In this document: piece by piece, positions 57,621 to 64,000 of the stretch
How positions within the stretch are numbered: position 1 is the stretch's first letter
Layout: every line of letters begins with the position of its first letter
Source: Pumilibacter intestinalis
Lineage (GTDB): Bacteria; Bacillota; Clostridia; Christensenellales; Pumilibacteraceae
Direction: 5' to 3'
NCBI RefSeq assembly: GCF_943193005.1
Contig: NZ_CALPCH010000012.1
Span: 1-64,000 of the forward strand
DNA length: 64,000 bases
The notes under the pieces: generated by a model
What the model saw: the letters and a program-made list of their open reading frames with translations, nothing else
Told to the model about the DNA's origin: nothing
The model's database searches: none
Position numbers and translations under genes: made by a program

Positions 57621-58286
57621 TTATTCCGCTTTTTCTTCGGCGGGCTTTTCTTCGGCGGGCTTTTCGGCTGCGGGTTTTGCGGCGGTTTTCTTAGCCGCGG
57701 GCTTTTTGGCTGCCTTGGGCTTTTCTTCAGCCGGTTTTTCTTCGGTTGCCGAAGCTTCTTCCGCCTTTTCCGCTTTGGTCGCTTTCTTTGCGGCGGGTTT
57801 CTTTTCCTTTACTTCTTCTTTGTCGGTTTTCTTTTTGCCGCCTTTCTTGGTTTTTTGCTCGGCTTCGAGTTTAGCCTTTTGCGCTTCGAGACGAGCCGCC
57901 TTGCGTTCGACGGCTTTTGCGAGATATTCGGCTTTTTGCTTTTCGCGTATCTCTTGAGCGGCTTTTGCCTTTTCTGCGGCGATGGTCTTGTTGTCTTTCT
58001 TGATAACTATGGTTATCTTGCCGCTCTTAACGTCGCTCAAGCGTTTGGCGAGTGCCGACTTTTTGTTTGCGGCTTGATTTTTATGGATAACGCCCTTGGA
58101 TACGGTCTGGTCGATAACCGACATAACTTCGGGCAACATTTTCTCTGCGCCTTCGATATTGTTGGTGTCGATGGCGTTGTTGAAATTCTTGATAACGTGG
58201 TTCATGCGGGTTTTGTATGCGCGGTTCTGCTCGTTTTTCTTTGCGGTGATAAGTACGCGCTTCTTCGCGGATTTGATGTTAGGCAC
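57621..58286 (-). CDS. rpsT: 30S ribosomal protein S20 with a long C-terminal extension
   Basis: A 221-aa protein starting at GTG 58286 behind AAGGAG. Residues 1-88 are an ordinary S20 (MPNIKSAKKRVLITAKKNEQ, then KGVIHKNQAANKKSALAKRL), which binds 16S rRNA. S20 usually ends near residue 88. Here about 130 residues follow: a long charged helix (KAKAAQEIREKQKAEYLAKA), then low-complexity repeats of EEKPAEEKP and AAKKPAAKK, like histone H1-type tails. The extension is in frame and free of stops, so it appears genuine. It is next to gpr, a normal Firmicutes arrangement. Confidence 0.92.
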   Translation of the reverse strand: MPNIKSAKKRVLITAKKNEQNRAYKTRMNHVIKNFNNAIDTNNIEGAEKMLPEVMSVIDQTVSKGVIHKNQAANKKSALAKRLSDVKSGKITIVIKKDNKTIAAEKAKAAQEIREKQKAEYLAKAVERKAARLEAQKAKLEAEQKTKKGGKKKTDKEEVKEKKPAAKKATKAEKAEEASATEEKPAEEKPKAAKKPAAKKTAAKPAAEKPAEEKPAEEKAE

Positions 58287-58416
58287 TGTAATTCTCCTTA
58301 ATAATAAAACAATAAATATTTTATAACTGTTTGGGTGCTCGGGTAGTTAACGCCCTCAGGAATGTCTTCGGCACCGCTAACTTAACTATTGTATCACAAA
58401 ATTTTACCAAAAGCAA
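58287..58416 (-). promoter_or_regulatory. rpsT promoter and structured leader
   Basis: On the minus strand: TTGCTT (58416-58411), 17 bp, TACAAT (58393-58388). The about 95-nt leader can form a GGTGC/GCACC stem enclosing GGG/CCC. S20 is often regulated by its own leader, so this may be an autoregulatory site. Confidence 0.6.
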
Positions 58417-58457
58417 GTGATTAAAAGCAACATTTTTCGGACAAAATTTCATTGCAT

Positions 58458-59234
58458 ATGAAAAGAACGGATATGGCGTGCGATTTCATGCCGCGCGACA
58501 ACTCAAACAACGAATACGTGCGCAGTTTCACCGTAACGGTAGACGGCGAACTTTCGCGCAAGCTCCGCCGTCCGCAGGGCAAATATTGCACGGTGGAGTG
58601 CCGAGCCGTGCGCGAGCGCAACGCCGTTCGCTTCGGCGAGATATCGTTGCTTCTCAAAGACGCCATAGTGCGCTTTGTGCCCGATAAAGCGCGCAGCGTG
58701 CTCGTTGTGGGGCTGGGCAATCCCGACATGACGGCAGACTCACTCGGGGCGCAAACCTGCTCGCGGCTTACAGCAACCCGCGCCTTGCCGCAGAGCAAGG
58801 GAACTCGGATATCGGTTATAACTCCCAACGTGCTCGGGGTTACGGGCATAGAGAGTTTCGACGTTGTGGCGGGAGTGGCGCAGAGGACCAAGCCCGACGC
58901 CGTGATAGCCATAGACAGTTTGGCGTCCGCCGCCGTTTCCCGCATTGCTTCGGCGTTTCAGGTGACCGACACCGGCATTACGCCGGGGAGCGGAGTGAGC
59001 AACCACCGCGAAAGGCTTTGCCGCGACACGCTCGGCGTGCCCGTGATTTCGCTCGGCGTGCCGCTTGTGGTATACGCCTCTACCATAATAGAGGACGCAA
59101 CGGGCAAAGAGTGCCCCGAGGAAACCGCAGACAGCGTAGGCAGTATGATTGTTACGCCCAAAGATATAGACTTGTACGTTTCCGATTGCGCGGATATAAT
59201 ATCGTCGGCGATACAAAATGCGTTTTTGCGGTAA
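58458..59234 (+). CDS. gpr: Germination protease (GPR)
   Basis: A 258-aa protease that degrades small acid-soluble spore proteins when spores germinate. It starts with the typical RTDMACD. Further family parts are VVGLGNPDMTADSLGAQT, VLGVTGIESFDVVAGV, AIDSLASAAVSRIASAFQVTDTGI and GVPVISLGVPLVVYA. It is on the short side for GPR. It marks the host as spore-forming. ATG 58458 is preferred, though no good ribosome site is visible. Confidence 0.93.
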   Translation: MKRTDMACDFMPRDNSNNEYVRSFTVTVDGELSRKLRRPQGKYCTVECRAVRERNAVRFGEISLLLKDAIVRFVPDKARSVLVVGLGNPDMTADSLGAQTCSRLTATRALPQSKGTRISVITPNVLGVTGIESFDVVAGVAQRTKPDAVIAIDSLASAAVSRIASAFQVTDTGITPGSGVSNHRERLCRDTLGVPVISLGVPLVVYASTIIEDATGKECPEETADSVGSMIVTPKDIDLYVSDCADIISSAIQNAFLR

Positions 59235-59267
59235 TATTTCGCGATTTCGCGGCATATATTTATACGT

Positions 59268-59969
59268 ATGAAAAACGCTCCCATAGGAATATTCGACAGC
59301 GGCTCGGGCGGGCTTACCACTCTCGACTCTTGCCGCAGTTTGTTGCCTAACGAAAATTACATATATGTTTCCGACGCAAGACCCGACGGTTGGGGCGGGC
59401 TTACCGAAGTAAATATCGCGCGCAGAGCTTCGGAGTGCGTAGACAAGTTGCTTTCTTGCGGCTGTAAAGCCGTTGTTGCGGCTTGCAACACCGCTACGGA
59501 GGTGGGAATAGGTTTGTTGCGCGACAACTACTCAGTGCCTTTTGTGGGGCTCGAGCCCGCGCTTAAACCCGCCGTTCGAGCATTTCCGGACGGCAAGATA
59601 CTTGTGCTGTGCACGCCCGCGACCGCAAGGCAAACAAAGTTCAAAGAGCTGCTTTCGTGTTGCGACAACGCGCATATAAAAGTTCGTCCTCAGCCGGAGC
59701 TTGCAAAAAAGATAGAGAAAAATCTTTACGACCTCGACGTTTTATTGCCCGAGGTGGAGCATATAATAGAAGCCGACAAGCCCGACGCGATAGTGCTCGG
59801 ATGCACTCATTACGTGTTTTTGCGCCACATGTTCGAGCGCATAGCGGGGGCGGACAAAGTGTTTGACGGCAACGGCGGCGCGGCTCGCAGACTCAAAAGC
59901 ATACTTGCCGAGCGCGGGCTGTTGTGCGACCGCAAAAACGCGGGAGCGGTGGAATTTCACAAAATTTGA
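59268..59969 (+). CDS. murI: Glutamate racemase
   Basis: A 233-aa racemase making D-glutamate for peptidoglycan. Catalytic Cys pairs lie in AACNTATEVG near residue 72 and LGCTHYVFL near 178. The N-terminus IGIFDSGSGGLTTL is typical. It is somewhat shorter than usual (about 260). No strong ribosome site precedes it, as with several genes of this block. It lies 33 bp after gpr. Confidence 0.92.
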   Translation: MKNAPIGIFDSGSGGLTTLDSCRSLLPNENYIYVSDARPDGWGGLTEVNIARRASECVDKLLSCGCKAVVAACNTATEVGIGLLRDNYSVPFVGLEPALKPAVRAFPDGKILVLCTPATARQTKFKELLSCCDNAHIKVRPQPELAKKIEKNLYDLDVLLPEVEHIIEADKPDAIVLGCTHYVFLRHMFERIAGADKVFDGNGGAARRLKSILAERGLLCDRKNAGAVEFHKI

Positions 59970-59995
59970 CGCGCAAGTTACGTTTGCGCTATGCC

Positions 59996-60024
59996 TTTAC
60001 AAACTCCGCGCGGTATGCTATAAT
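59996..60024 (+). promoter_or_regulatory. Promoter with start codon at the transcription start
   Basis: TTTACA (59996-60001), 17 bp, TATAAT (60019-60024). The GTG start of the next gene (60031) lies 7 bp after the -10, where transcription should begin. The mRNA would have no leader. Confidence 0.6.
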
Positions 60025-60030
60025 ATATTC

Positions 60031-61329
60031 GTGGATGTGTTCGAAAAACTCAAAATACTGACCGACGCGGCGAAATACGACGTGGCGTGCACGTCGAGCG
60101 GCGTTGACAGAGTAAGCGACGGGAACGGAATAGGTTCCGCCGCTTCTTGCGGTATTTGCCATACTTTTTCGGCGGACGGAAGATGCGTTTCGTTACTCAA
60201 AATACTTATGACCAACGTATGCGCGTACGATTGCGCGTATTGCGTTAACCGCGTTAGCAACGACGTTCCGCGGGCTACGTTCACGCCGCGCGAAATAGCC
60301 GACCTGACTATAAATTTTTACAGGCGCAACTACATAGAAGGGCTTTTTCTTTCGAGCGCGGTTATATCCAATCCCACGCGCACTACCGAGCTTATGACCG
60401 AGGCGTTGCGCATTCTCCGCGACGAGTACCGTTTTTACGGATATATTCACGCCAAAGCAATTCCGGGGGCGGACCCCGAAGCGTTGTACTCGCTCGGTTT
60501 GTATGCCGACCGCATGAGCGTTAACATAGAACTTCCGAGCGAAAAGAGTTTGAATTTACTCGCTCCCAACAAAACGAGAAACGCCATAATCGCGCCCATG
60601 GCTCAAATACGCGACGGCATAAAGGAGTCGAGCCGCGCCGTGGCAAAATACAGGCATGCACCGCGTTTTGTGCCCGCGGGACAAAGCACGCAAATGATTG
60701 TGGGCGCGAGCGGCGAAAGCGACTATCAGATACTAAATCTCACCGAGTCGCTGTACGGAAAATATAACCTAAAGCGAGTCTTTTTCTCCGCTTACGTGCC
60801 CACCGTGAGTTCGTCGCTGTTGCCGAGCGTGGAAACCAAGCCGCCGCTTTTGCGCGAGCACAGGCTTTATCAGGCGGACTGGCTGCTCAGGTATTACGGA
60901 TTTGCGGCAAGCGAATTGCTCGACGAGGGAGAGAATTTCAATTTGTACCTCGACCCCAAGTGCAACTGGGCGCTTGCGCATCTCGAGTTTTTTCCTGTGA
61001 ACGTAAACCGCGCTCCGTATGAAATGCTTTTGCGCGTGCCCGGCGTAGGCGTTACCGGCGCGAAACGAATTGTTGCGGCTCGCAGAACCCGTTCGCTCGA
61101 TATGTCCGCGCTCAAGCGTATGGGTGTGGTGCTCAAACGCGCCAAATATTTCATAGAATGCGGGGAGCGCAACGGCGAAATCAAAATGACCGAAAACGCC
61201 ATAATTCGCAGTCTGCTGTCCGACGTGAGTTATTCGCGACTTACGGCAAAGCAAATATCCTTTTTCGACGAGCCGGAGCCCGAGGCGGGCAAAGAAGAGG
61301 AAATAAAGGCGTTGCTCGGTCAGTTTTGA
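60031..61329 (+). CDS. Putative DNA modification/repair radical SAM protein
   Basis: A 432-aa protein of the family annotated as putative DNA modification/repair radical SAM (TIGR03916 type). The radical SAM cluster motif is NVCAYDCAYCVNR near residue 68, preceded by SCGICHTFSADGRCVSLLKIL. The C-terminal part has a helix-hairpin-helix (LLRVPGVGVTGAKRIVAARR) fit for DNA binding. The usual partner, a DUF4130 protein, follows at 61498. GTG 60031 is chosen because the promoter leaves no room for an earlier start. Confidence 0.88.
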   Translation: MDVFEKLKILTDAAKYDVACTSSGVDRVSDGNGIGSAASCGICHTFSADGRCVSLLKILMTNVCAYDCAYCVNRVSNDVPRATFTPREIADLTINFYRRNYIEGLFLSSAVISNPTRTTELMTEALRILRDEYRFYGYIHAKAIPGADPEALYSLGLYADRMSVNIELPSEKSLNLLAPNKTRNAIIAPMAQIRDGIKESSRAVAKYRHAPRFVPAGQSTQMIVGASGESDYQILNLTESLYGKYNLKRVFFSAYVPTVSSSLLPSVETKPPLLREHRLYQADWLLRYYGFAASELLDEGENFNLYLDPKCNWALAHLEFFPVNVNRAPYEMLLRVPGVGVTGAKRIVAARRTRSLDMSALKRMGVVLKRAKYFIECGERNGEIKMTENAIIRSLLSDVSYSRLTAKQISFFDEPEPEAGKEEEIKALLGQF

Positions 61330-61374
61330 CAGTTGATGCACCGCAATATCCTTGCGAAAGACTGTTTTTTATTG

Positions 61375-61482
61375 CATTGCGAGGAGTTTGTGTTCCTGTC
61401 ATTGCGAGGAGTTTGTGTTCCTGTCATTGCGAGGAGTTTGTGTTCCTGTCATTGCGAGGAGCGTAAGCGACGAAGCAATCCC
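61375..61482 (+). repeat. Tandem 25-bp repeats ending in a REP-like palindrome
   Basis: Three full copies of a 25-mer that starts CATTGCGAGGAG lie at 61375-61399, 61400-61424 and 61425-61449. A fourth begins at 61450 and turns into a REP/MITE-like palindrome whose ends pair (ATTGC near 61451, GCAAT near 61474). The rest of the 168-bp gap holds nothing else. Confidence 0.85.
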
Positions 61483-61497
61483 ATACATGAGAAAGTT

Positions 61498-62286
61498 ATG
61501 TTAAACGAATTCGACAAATTACAGCCCGTATACGTGTACGACGGTAGCTTCGACGGATTGTTGTGCTGTCTGTTTTCGGTATACGAGCTTAAGGAAACGC
61601 CGTCGGAAATAGCGAGGGAATACGGCGGATTTTTGCCGAATCGAATAATAGAGTCGTCGGGCGAAAAGGCGGCTCGCGTAAAAAAGGGGATAATCGCAAA
61701 GGCGGGGCGCGACGCGCTCAAATTCGCCGAACGAGCGTACTTGAGCGAGCGCGAGGGAATAGAAAAGAACATTATAGAATATTGGAAACTCGCGCTTTCG
61801 GTCGGGTCGTCGCTCTATTACAGACAGGCGGACGAATGCGTTGCGGCGGTAAATTCGGCTTCCAAATTCACAATGAACGAGCGACACAAGATTTTGGAAT
61901 TTTTGCGCTTTTCGGACTCCGAGGGCGTGCTTACGTCGGTGATTTCGCCCAAAGCGAACGTGTTGCCGCTTATAGCCGGTCATTTTTCGCAACGGTTTCC
62001 GCGCGAAAGTTTTTTGATTTACGACAGCTTGCGCCGCACCGCGCTTGTGCACAGCGACGGAAAGTGCGCGTTCGTTCCGCTCGAAGAATACAGTCAGCCC
62101 GCGGCGGATGAGGAAGAGAAAAAGTATCGCGCGTTGTTCAAAATGTTTTACGACACCATAGAAATAAAAGAACGGCATAACGAGCGTTGCAGAATGTCGC
62201 ACATGCCCAAACGCTTTTGGAAGAACATGACCGAATTTAACGATATATCCATAGATTGTTTTTTGCCCACTTCGCGCGAAAAATAA
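61498..62286 (+). CDS. DUF4130 protein, partner of the radical SAM protein
   Basis: A 262-aa protein of the TIGR03915/DUF4130 family: PVYVYDGSFDGLLCCLFSVYE at the start, then AERAYLSEREGIEKNIIEYW, HFSQRFPRESFLIYDSLRRTALVH and MSHMPKRFWKNMTEF at the end. It occurs beside the radical SAM gene in many bacteria; some members show a uracil-DNA glycosylase-like relation. ATG 61498 follows the repeat block; the ribosome site is weak. Confidence 0.88.
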   Translation: MLNEFDKLQPVYVYDGSFDGLLCCLFSVYELKETPSEIAREYGGFLPNRIIESSGEKAARVKKGIIAKAGRDALKFAERAYLSEREGIEKNIIEYWKLALSVGSSLYYRQADECVAAVNSASKFTMNERHKILEFLRFSDSEGVLTSVISPKANVLPLIAGHFSQRFPRESFLIYDSLRRTALVHSDGKCAFVPLEEYSQPAADEEEKKYRALFKMFYDTIEIKERHNERCRMSHMPKRFWKNMTEFNDISIDCFLPTSREK

Positions 62287-62307
62287 GCGGCGATGCCCGC
62301 AAATCGC

Positions 62308-62336
62308 TTGCCAAATTTCTCACAATATGTTATTAT
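62308..62336 (+). promoter_or_regulatory. tRNA-Leu promoter
   Basis: TTGCCA (62308-62313), 17 bp, TATTAT (62331-62336), with the mature tRNA starting 12 bp downstream. Confidence 0.7.
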
Positions 62337-62347
62337 ACATAAGATGC

Positions 62348-62434
62348 GCCGCCGTGGTGGAATTGGCAGACGCGCCGGACTCAAAATCCGGTGGTAGCGA
62401 TACCGTGTCGGTTCGACTCCGACCGGCGGCACCA
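62348..62434 (+). tRNA. tRNA-Leu (anticodon CAA)
   Basis: An 87-nt class II tRNA with encoded CCA. Acceptor GCCGCCG (62348-62354) pairs with CGGCGGC (62424-62430). The anticodon stem CCGGA/TCCGG holds loop CTCAAAA, giving anticodon CAA for UUG. A long variable arm and GGTTCGACTCC T-arm are present. A tyrosine integrase gene lies 170 bp downstream, so the tRNA 3' end is the likely attachment site. Confidence 0.96.
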
Positions 62435-62441
62435 TGAAAAA

Positions 62442-62466
62442 AGCACTCTCATGTGAGGGTGCTTTT
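62442..62466 (+). terminator. tRNA terminator
   Basis: AGCACTCTCA (62442-62451) pairs with TGAGGGTGCT (62454-62463, one G-T), then T run. Confidence 0.75.
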
Positions 62467-62605
62467 CTCGTGTCTATGCGTTCGCAGTCTCTCGACTGTA
62501 GCGGTGGCGGTTTGGAGCTGGCGCGCTATCGCTTGCCGCGCGGTGGCTTCTCGCGCGTAACTCGCTGTCGCTCGTAAATTGCCTGCGGCAATAGCTAAGA
62601 GAAAA

Positions 62606-63421
62606 TCAGTCTTTCGGCGTAAGACGGAATTTTGCAAACTCCGTCTTACTGAATTCGGTTGTAATGTGGGTGTAGATTTTCAACGTAGTACTAATGTCGG
62701 AATGTCCCGCAAGCTGTTGCGCGACATTTACGTTTATGCCGCTTTCGGCGCACCTCGTGACGAATGTGTGCCGCAAGTCGTGTAAGCAGTGGTCGGGGCA
62801 AAGGCGGTGAAAAGTATGCGACACGTTCGTTTTGTTGTACGGAAACACCAACACGCCCGTGCCAGTAAGTTTGTATTGTTCTTCGAGTGCCGCGGCGAGT
62901 TCGGGAAGTATGTATACAATGCGGTCGCTGCATTCCGTTTTCGTGCCCGAAATATGAATTTGCTTGAGCGAGTAGTCTATATCCGACCACTTCAAGCTAA
63001 GAGCCTCCGCCCGTCGCGCACCCGTAAGCAAGTAGAACTTAAAAAGGTTAATGTACTTGCAATCTTTCGCGCGTTCGAGAAACTGCGCTTGCTCGGTAAC
63101 GGTAAGAGCTCGCCCCGTCTTCGCTCTATAACGTACGCTTTCAATCTTTTGCGTAATGTCGTGGGGTATGAGGTCTACGCAATACGCTTTGCGCAGTGCA
63201 TTGCGTAGCGTGAAATACAGGTATTTGCGCGTTCTTGCCGCTTTGCAAGCGGCAATAGCGCGGTCAACATCGAGCGCTCGAATGTCTTCGAGCTGTAGCT
63301 CTTTGAGCCATGCGGGAACGTGTAAGCGTATTACACCCTCGAGCCGCTCCACACTGCCGCGCGTGAGATACGGCACTTTGTAAATGTCGAGCCATTCGCA
63401 AAGCCACTCATTAAGCGTCAT
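62606..63421 (-). CDS. int: Tyrosine recombinase (integrase) of a tRNA-Leu element
   Basis: A 271-aa phage-type integrase. The N-terminal SAM-like DNA-binding domain ends near residue 100. The catalytic domain has Arg in LLTGARRAEALSLKW, HxxR in CLHDLRHTFVTR, His in LAGHSDISTT and the nucleophile Tyr in LKIYTHI. It points toward the tRNA-Leu gene, as usual for elements inserted there. Its start overlaps the Rep stop by 11 bp. It is short compared with the usual 380, lacking the arm-binding domain. Confidence 0.92.
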   Translation of the reverse strand: MTLNEWLCEWLDIYKVPYLTRGSVERLEGVIRLHVPAWLKELQLEDIRALDVDRAIAACKAARTRKYLYFTLRNALRKAYCVDLIPHDITQKIESVRYRAKTGRALTVTEQAQFLERAKDCKYINLFKFYLLTGARRAEALSLKWSDIDYSLKQIHISGTKTECSDRIVYILPELAAALEEQYKLTGTGVLVFPYNKTNVSHTFHRLCPDHCLHDLRHTFVTRCAESGINVNVAQQLAGHSDISTTLKIYTHITTEFSKTEFAKFRLTPKD

Positions 63422-64000
63422 TGTGCAGTAGCTCTCGCCGTATGGCGTTTTTGGATATGTAAGTTATATCGTCGTGTTCAAGCTCCGCGCATATCTCTTG
63501 TAGCGTGAGCAACTGCTTTTCGGGGTCTTCTATCTTGCGCAGTTCGGCGAGTATCTCGGCGTACACTTTTTCAACTTCCGCCTCGGCTACCGTTTCAAAA
63601 TCGTACTTGTTCAACACGCCGTACCCTTGCAAGACCTTTCGACGGTGTAGGGCATAATACAGCGTTTCGAATACGTCGTAATTAAAAATTGCGCCGTCTT
63701 TGAAACTGCCTTTAACTGCGTACTTGAACACTTCCTTGTAGTTGCCGTTCGCGCGGTCTACAGTTACGCTGTAGCCTTGCTGTAGCGAGTTTACAACGTC
63801 GGCGGTTAACCTTTGGTCGTTGTAAAATAAGTACCATGTTTTTTGTAGCAGTATCTCGAAGTCGGTAAACTTGCGGCGTAGTTTGCCGTTGTGGTATGAA
63901 AAATCGTTTATATGCTTGCGCTTTCCGTTTACACCTTTCTTGTGTAATACGAAAAGGCAATGAAAGTGCGGGTGATATTCTACTTGCTTGCCTTTGGTGG
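63411..64000 (-). CDS. rep: Rolling-circle replication initiator (partial, HUH family)
   Basis: A frame open from the right edge to a stop at 63411; the N-terminus is outside the window. About 195 residues are seen. EYHPHFHCLFVLHKKGV contains the HUH motif (HPHFH) of Rep_1-type nicking enzymes. Then come ILLQKTWYLFYNDQRLTADV and NYKEVFKYAVKG, also typical. It starts rolling-circle replication of a plasmid or an integrated element. Together with the integrase it shows an integrative element extending to the right. Confidence 0.85.
   Translation of the reverse strand, partial: TKGKQVEYHPHFHCLFVLHKKGVNGKRKHINDFSYHNGKLRRKFTDFEILLQKTWYLFYNDQRLTADVVNSLQQGYSVTVDRANGNYKEVFKYAVKGSFKDGAIFNYDVFETLYYALHRRKVLQGYGVLNKYDFETVAEAEVEKVYAEILAELRKIEDPEKQLLTLQEICAELEHDDITYISKNAIRRELLHNDA

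Noticed and set aside
62449-62637. Minus-strand 62-codon frame beside the tRNA-Leu gene
   Set aside because: Ala/Arg/Thr-rich repeat-like content, no ribosome site, overlaps the tRNA terminator; treated as noncoding.
1-64000. CRISPR arrays and rRNA genes
   Set aside because: No regularly spaced repeats with unique spacers and no rRNA-like sequence were seen.

Overview
The window looks like chromosome of a spore-forming member of the Clostridia (Firmicutes). The evidence is a germination protease gene (gpr) beside rpsT, AGGAGG-type ribosome binding sites throughout, and canonical sigma-A promoters with 17-bp spacers. No species can be named from the sequence. Most of it (about 7.9-51 kb) is a complete or near-complete siphovirus-type prophage of the HK97/P27 kind. 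A second mobile element begins at the right edge.

Layout: (1) 1-7.5 kb: tail of hsdS, hsdR, then a run of poorly known small-protein and membrane-protein genes, with a divergent XRE regulator. (2) 7.9-10.7 kb: LexA-type S24 repressor, Y-family polymerase, YolD-like protein and two zinc-ribbon proteins. A structured noncoding RNA lies on the opposite strand at about 10.86-11.05 kb. (3) 11.2-18.6 kb: phage replication module (HTH protein, SNF2 helicase, homing-endonuclease-like fusion, primase-helicase, iteron-like repeats, VRR-NUC nuclease, ArpU/RinA-like activator). (4) 18.7-31.5 kb: packaging genes (HNH, candidate cos, terS, terL) interrupted by accessory units: two DNA methyltransferases, a PP-loop protein, SAM synthetase and a sigma factor, then amidoligase and gamma-glutamylcyclotransferase, an acidic protein, and a split ParB-methyltransferase. 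(5) 31.5-47.8 kb: portal, protease, capsid, connectors, tail genes, a Fic cargo gene, tape measure, duplicated fibre genes and holin. (6) 47.9-51 kb: two tandem large serine recombinases. (7) 51.3-53.8 kb: RNase III with two dsRNA-binding domains plus an unknown 466-aa partner. (8) 53.8-55.3 kb: two related small-RNA-like units and two exported-protein genes. (9) 55.4-62.4 kb: host genes (MATE transporter, HTH pair, extended rpsT, gpr, murI, a radical-SAM/DUF4130 pair, tRNA-Leu). (10) 62.6-64 kb: tyrosine integrase and HUH Rep of an element at the tRNA-Leu gene.

The most striking pattern is a six-copy promoter family inside the prophage. It has a conserved TTCGCTGGRCT box, exactly 17 bp, then TATNNT; three copies also carry an identical upstream TTTGAAAAAGTTT box exactly 16 bp further up and a fourth has it too. 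Every copy stands in front of an accessory gene or the recombinases, never a structural gene, and stem-loops often stand between an accessory unit and the next structural gene. The prophage therefore reads as a structural operon with inserted self-contained transcription units, possibly read by the phage-encoded sigma factor. A second notable group is the tightly overlapping terS-methyltransferase-methyltransferase-PP-loop-metK-sigma operon, in which the phage carries its own methyl-donor synthesis.

Gene functions are inferred from recognisable motifs in the translated sequence. No database search was run.
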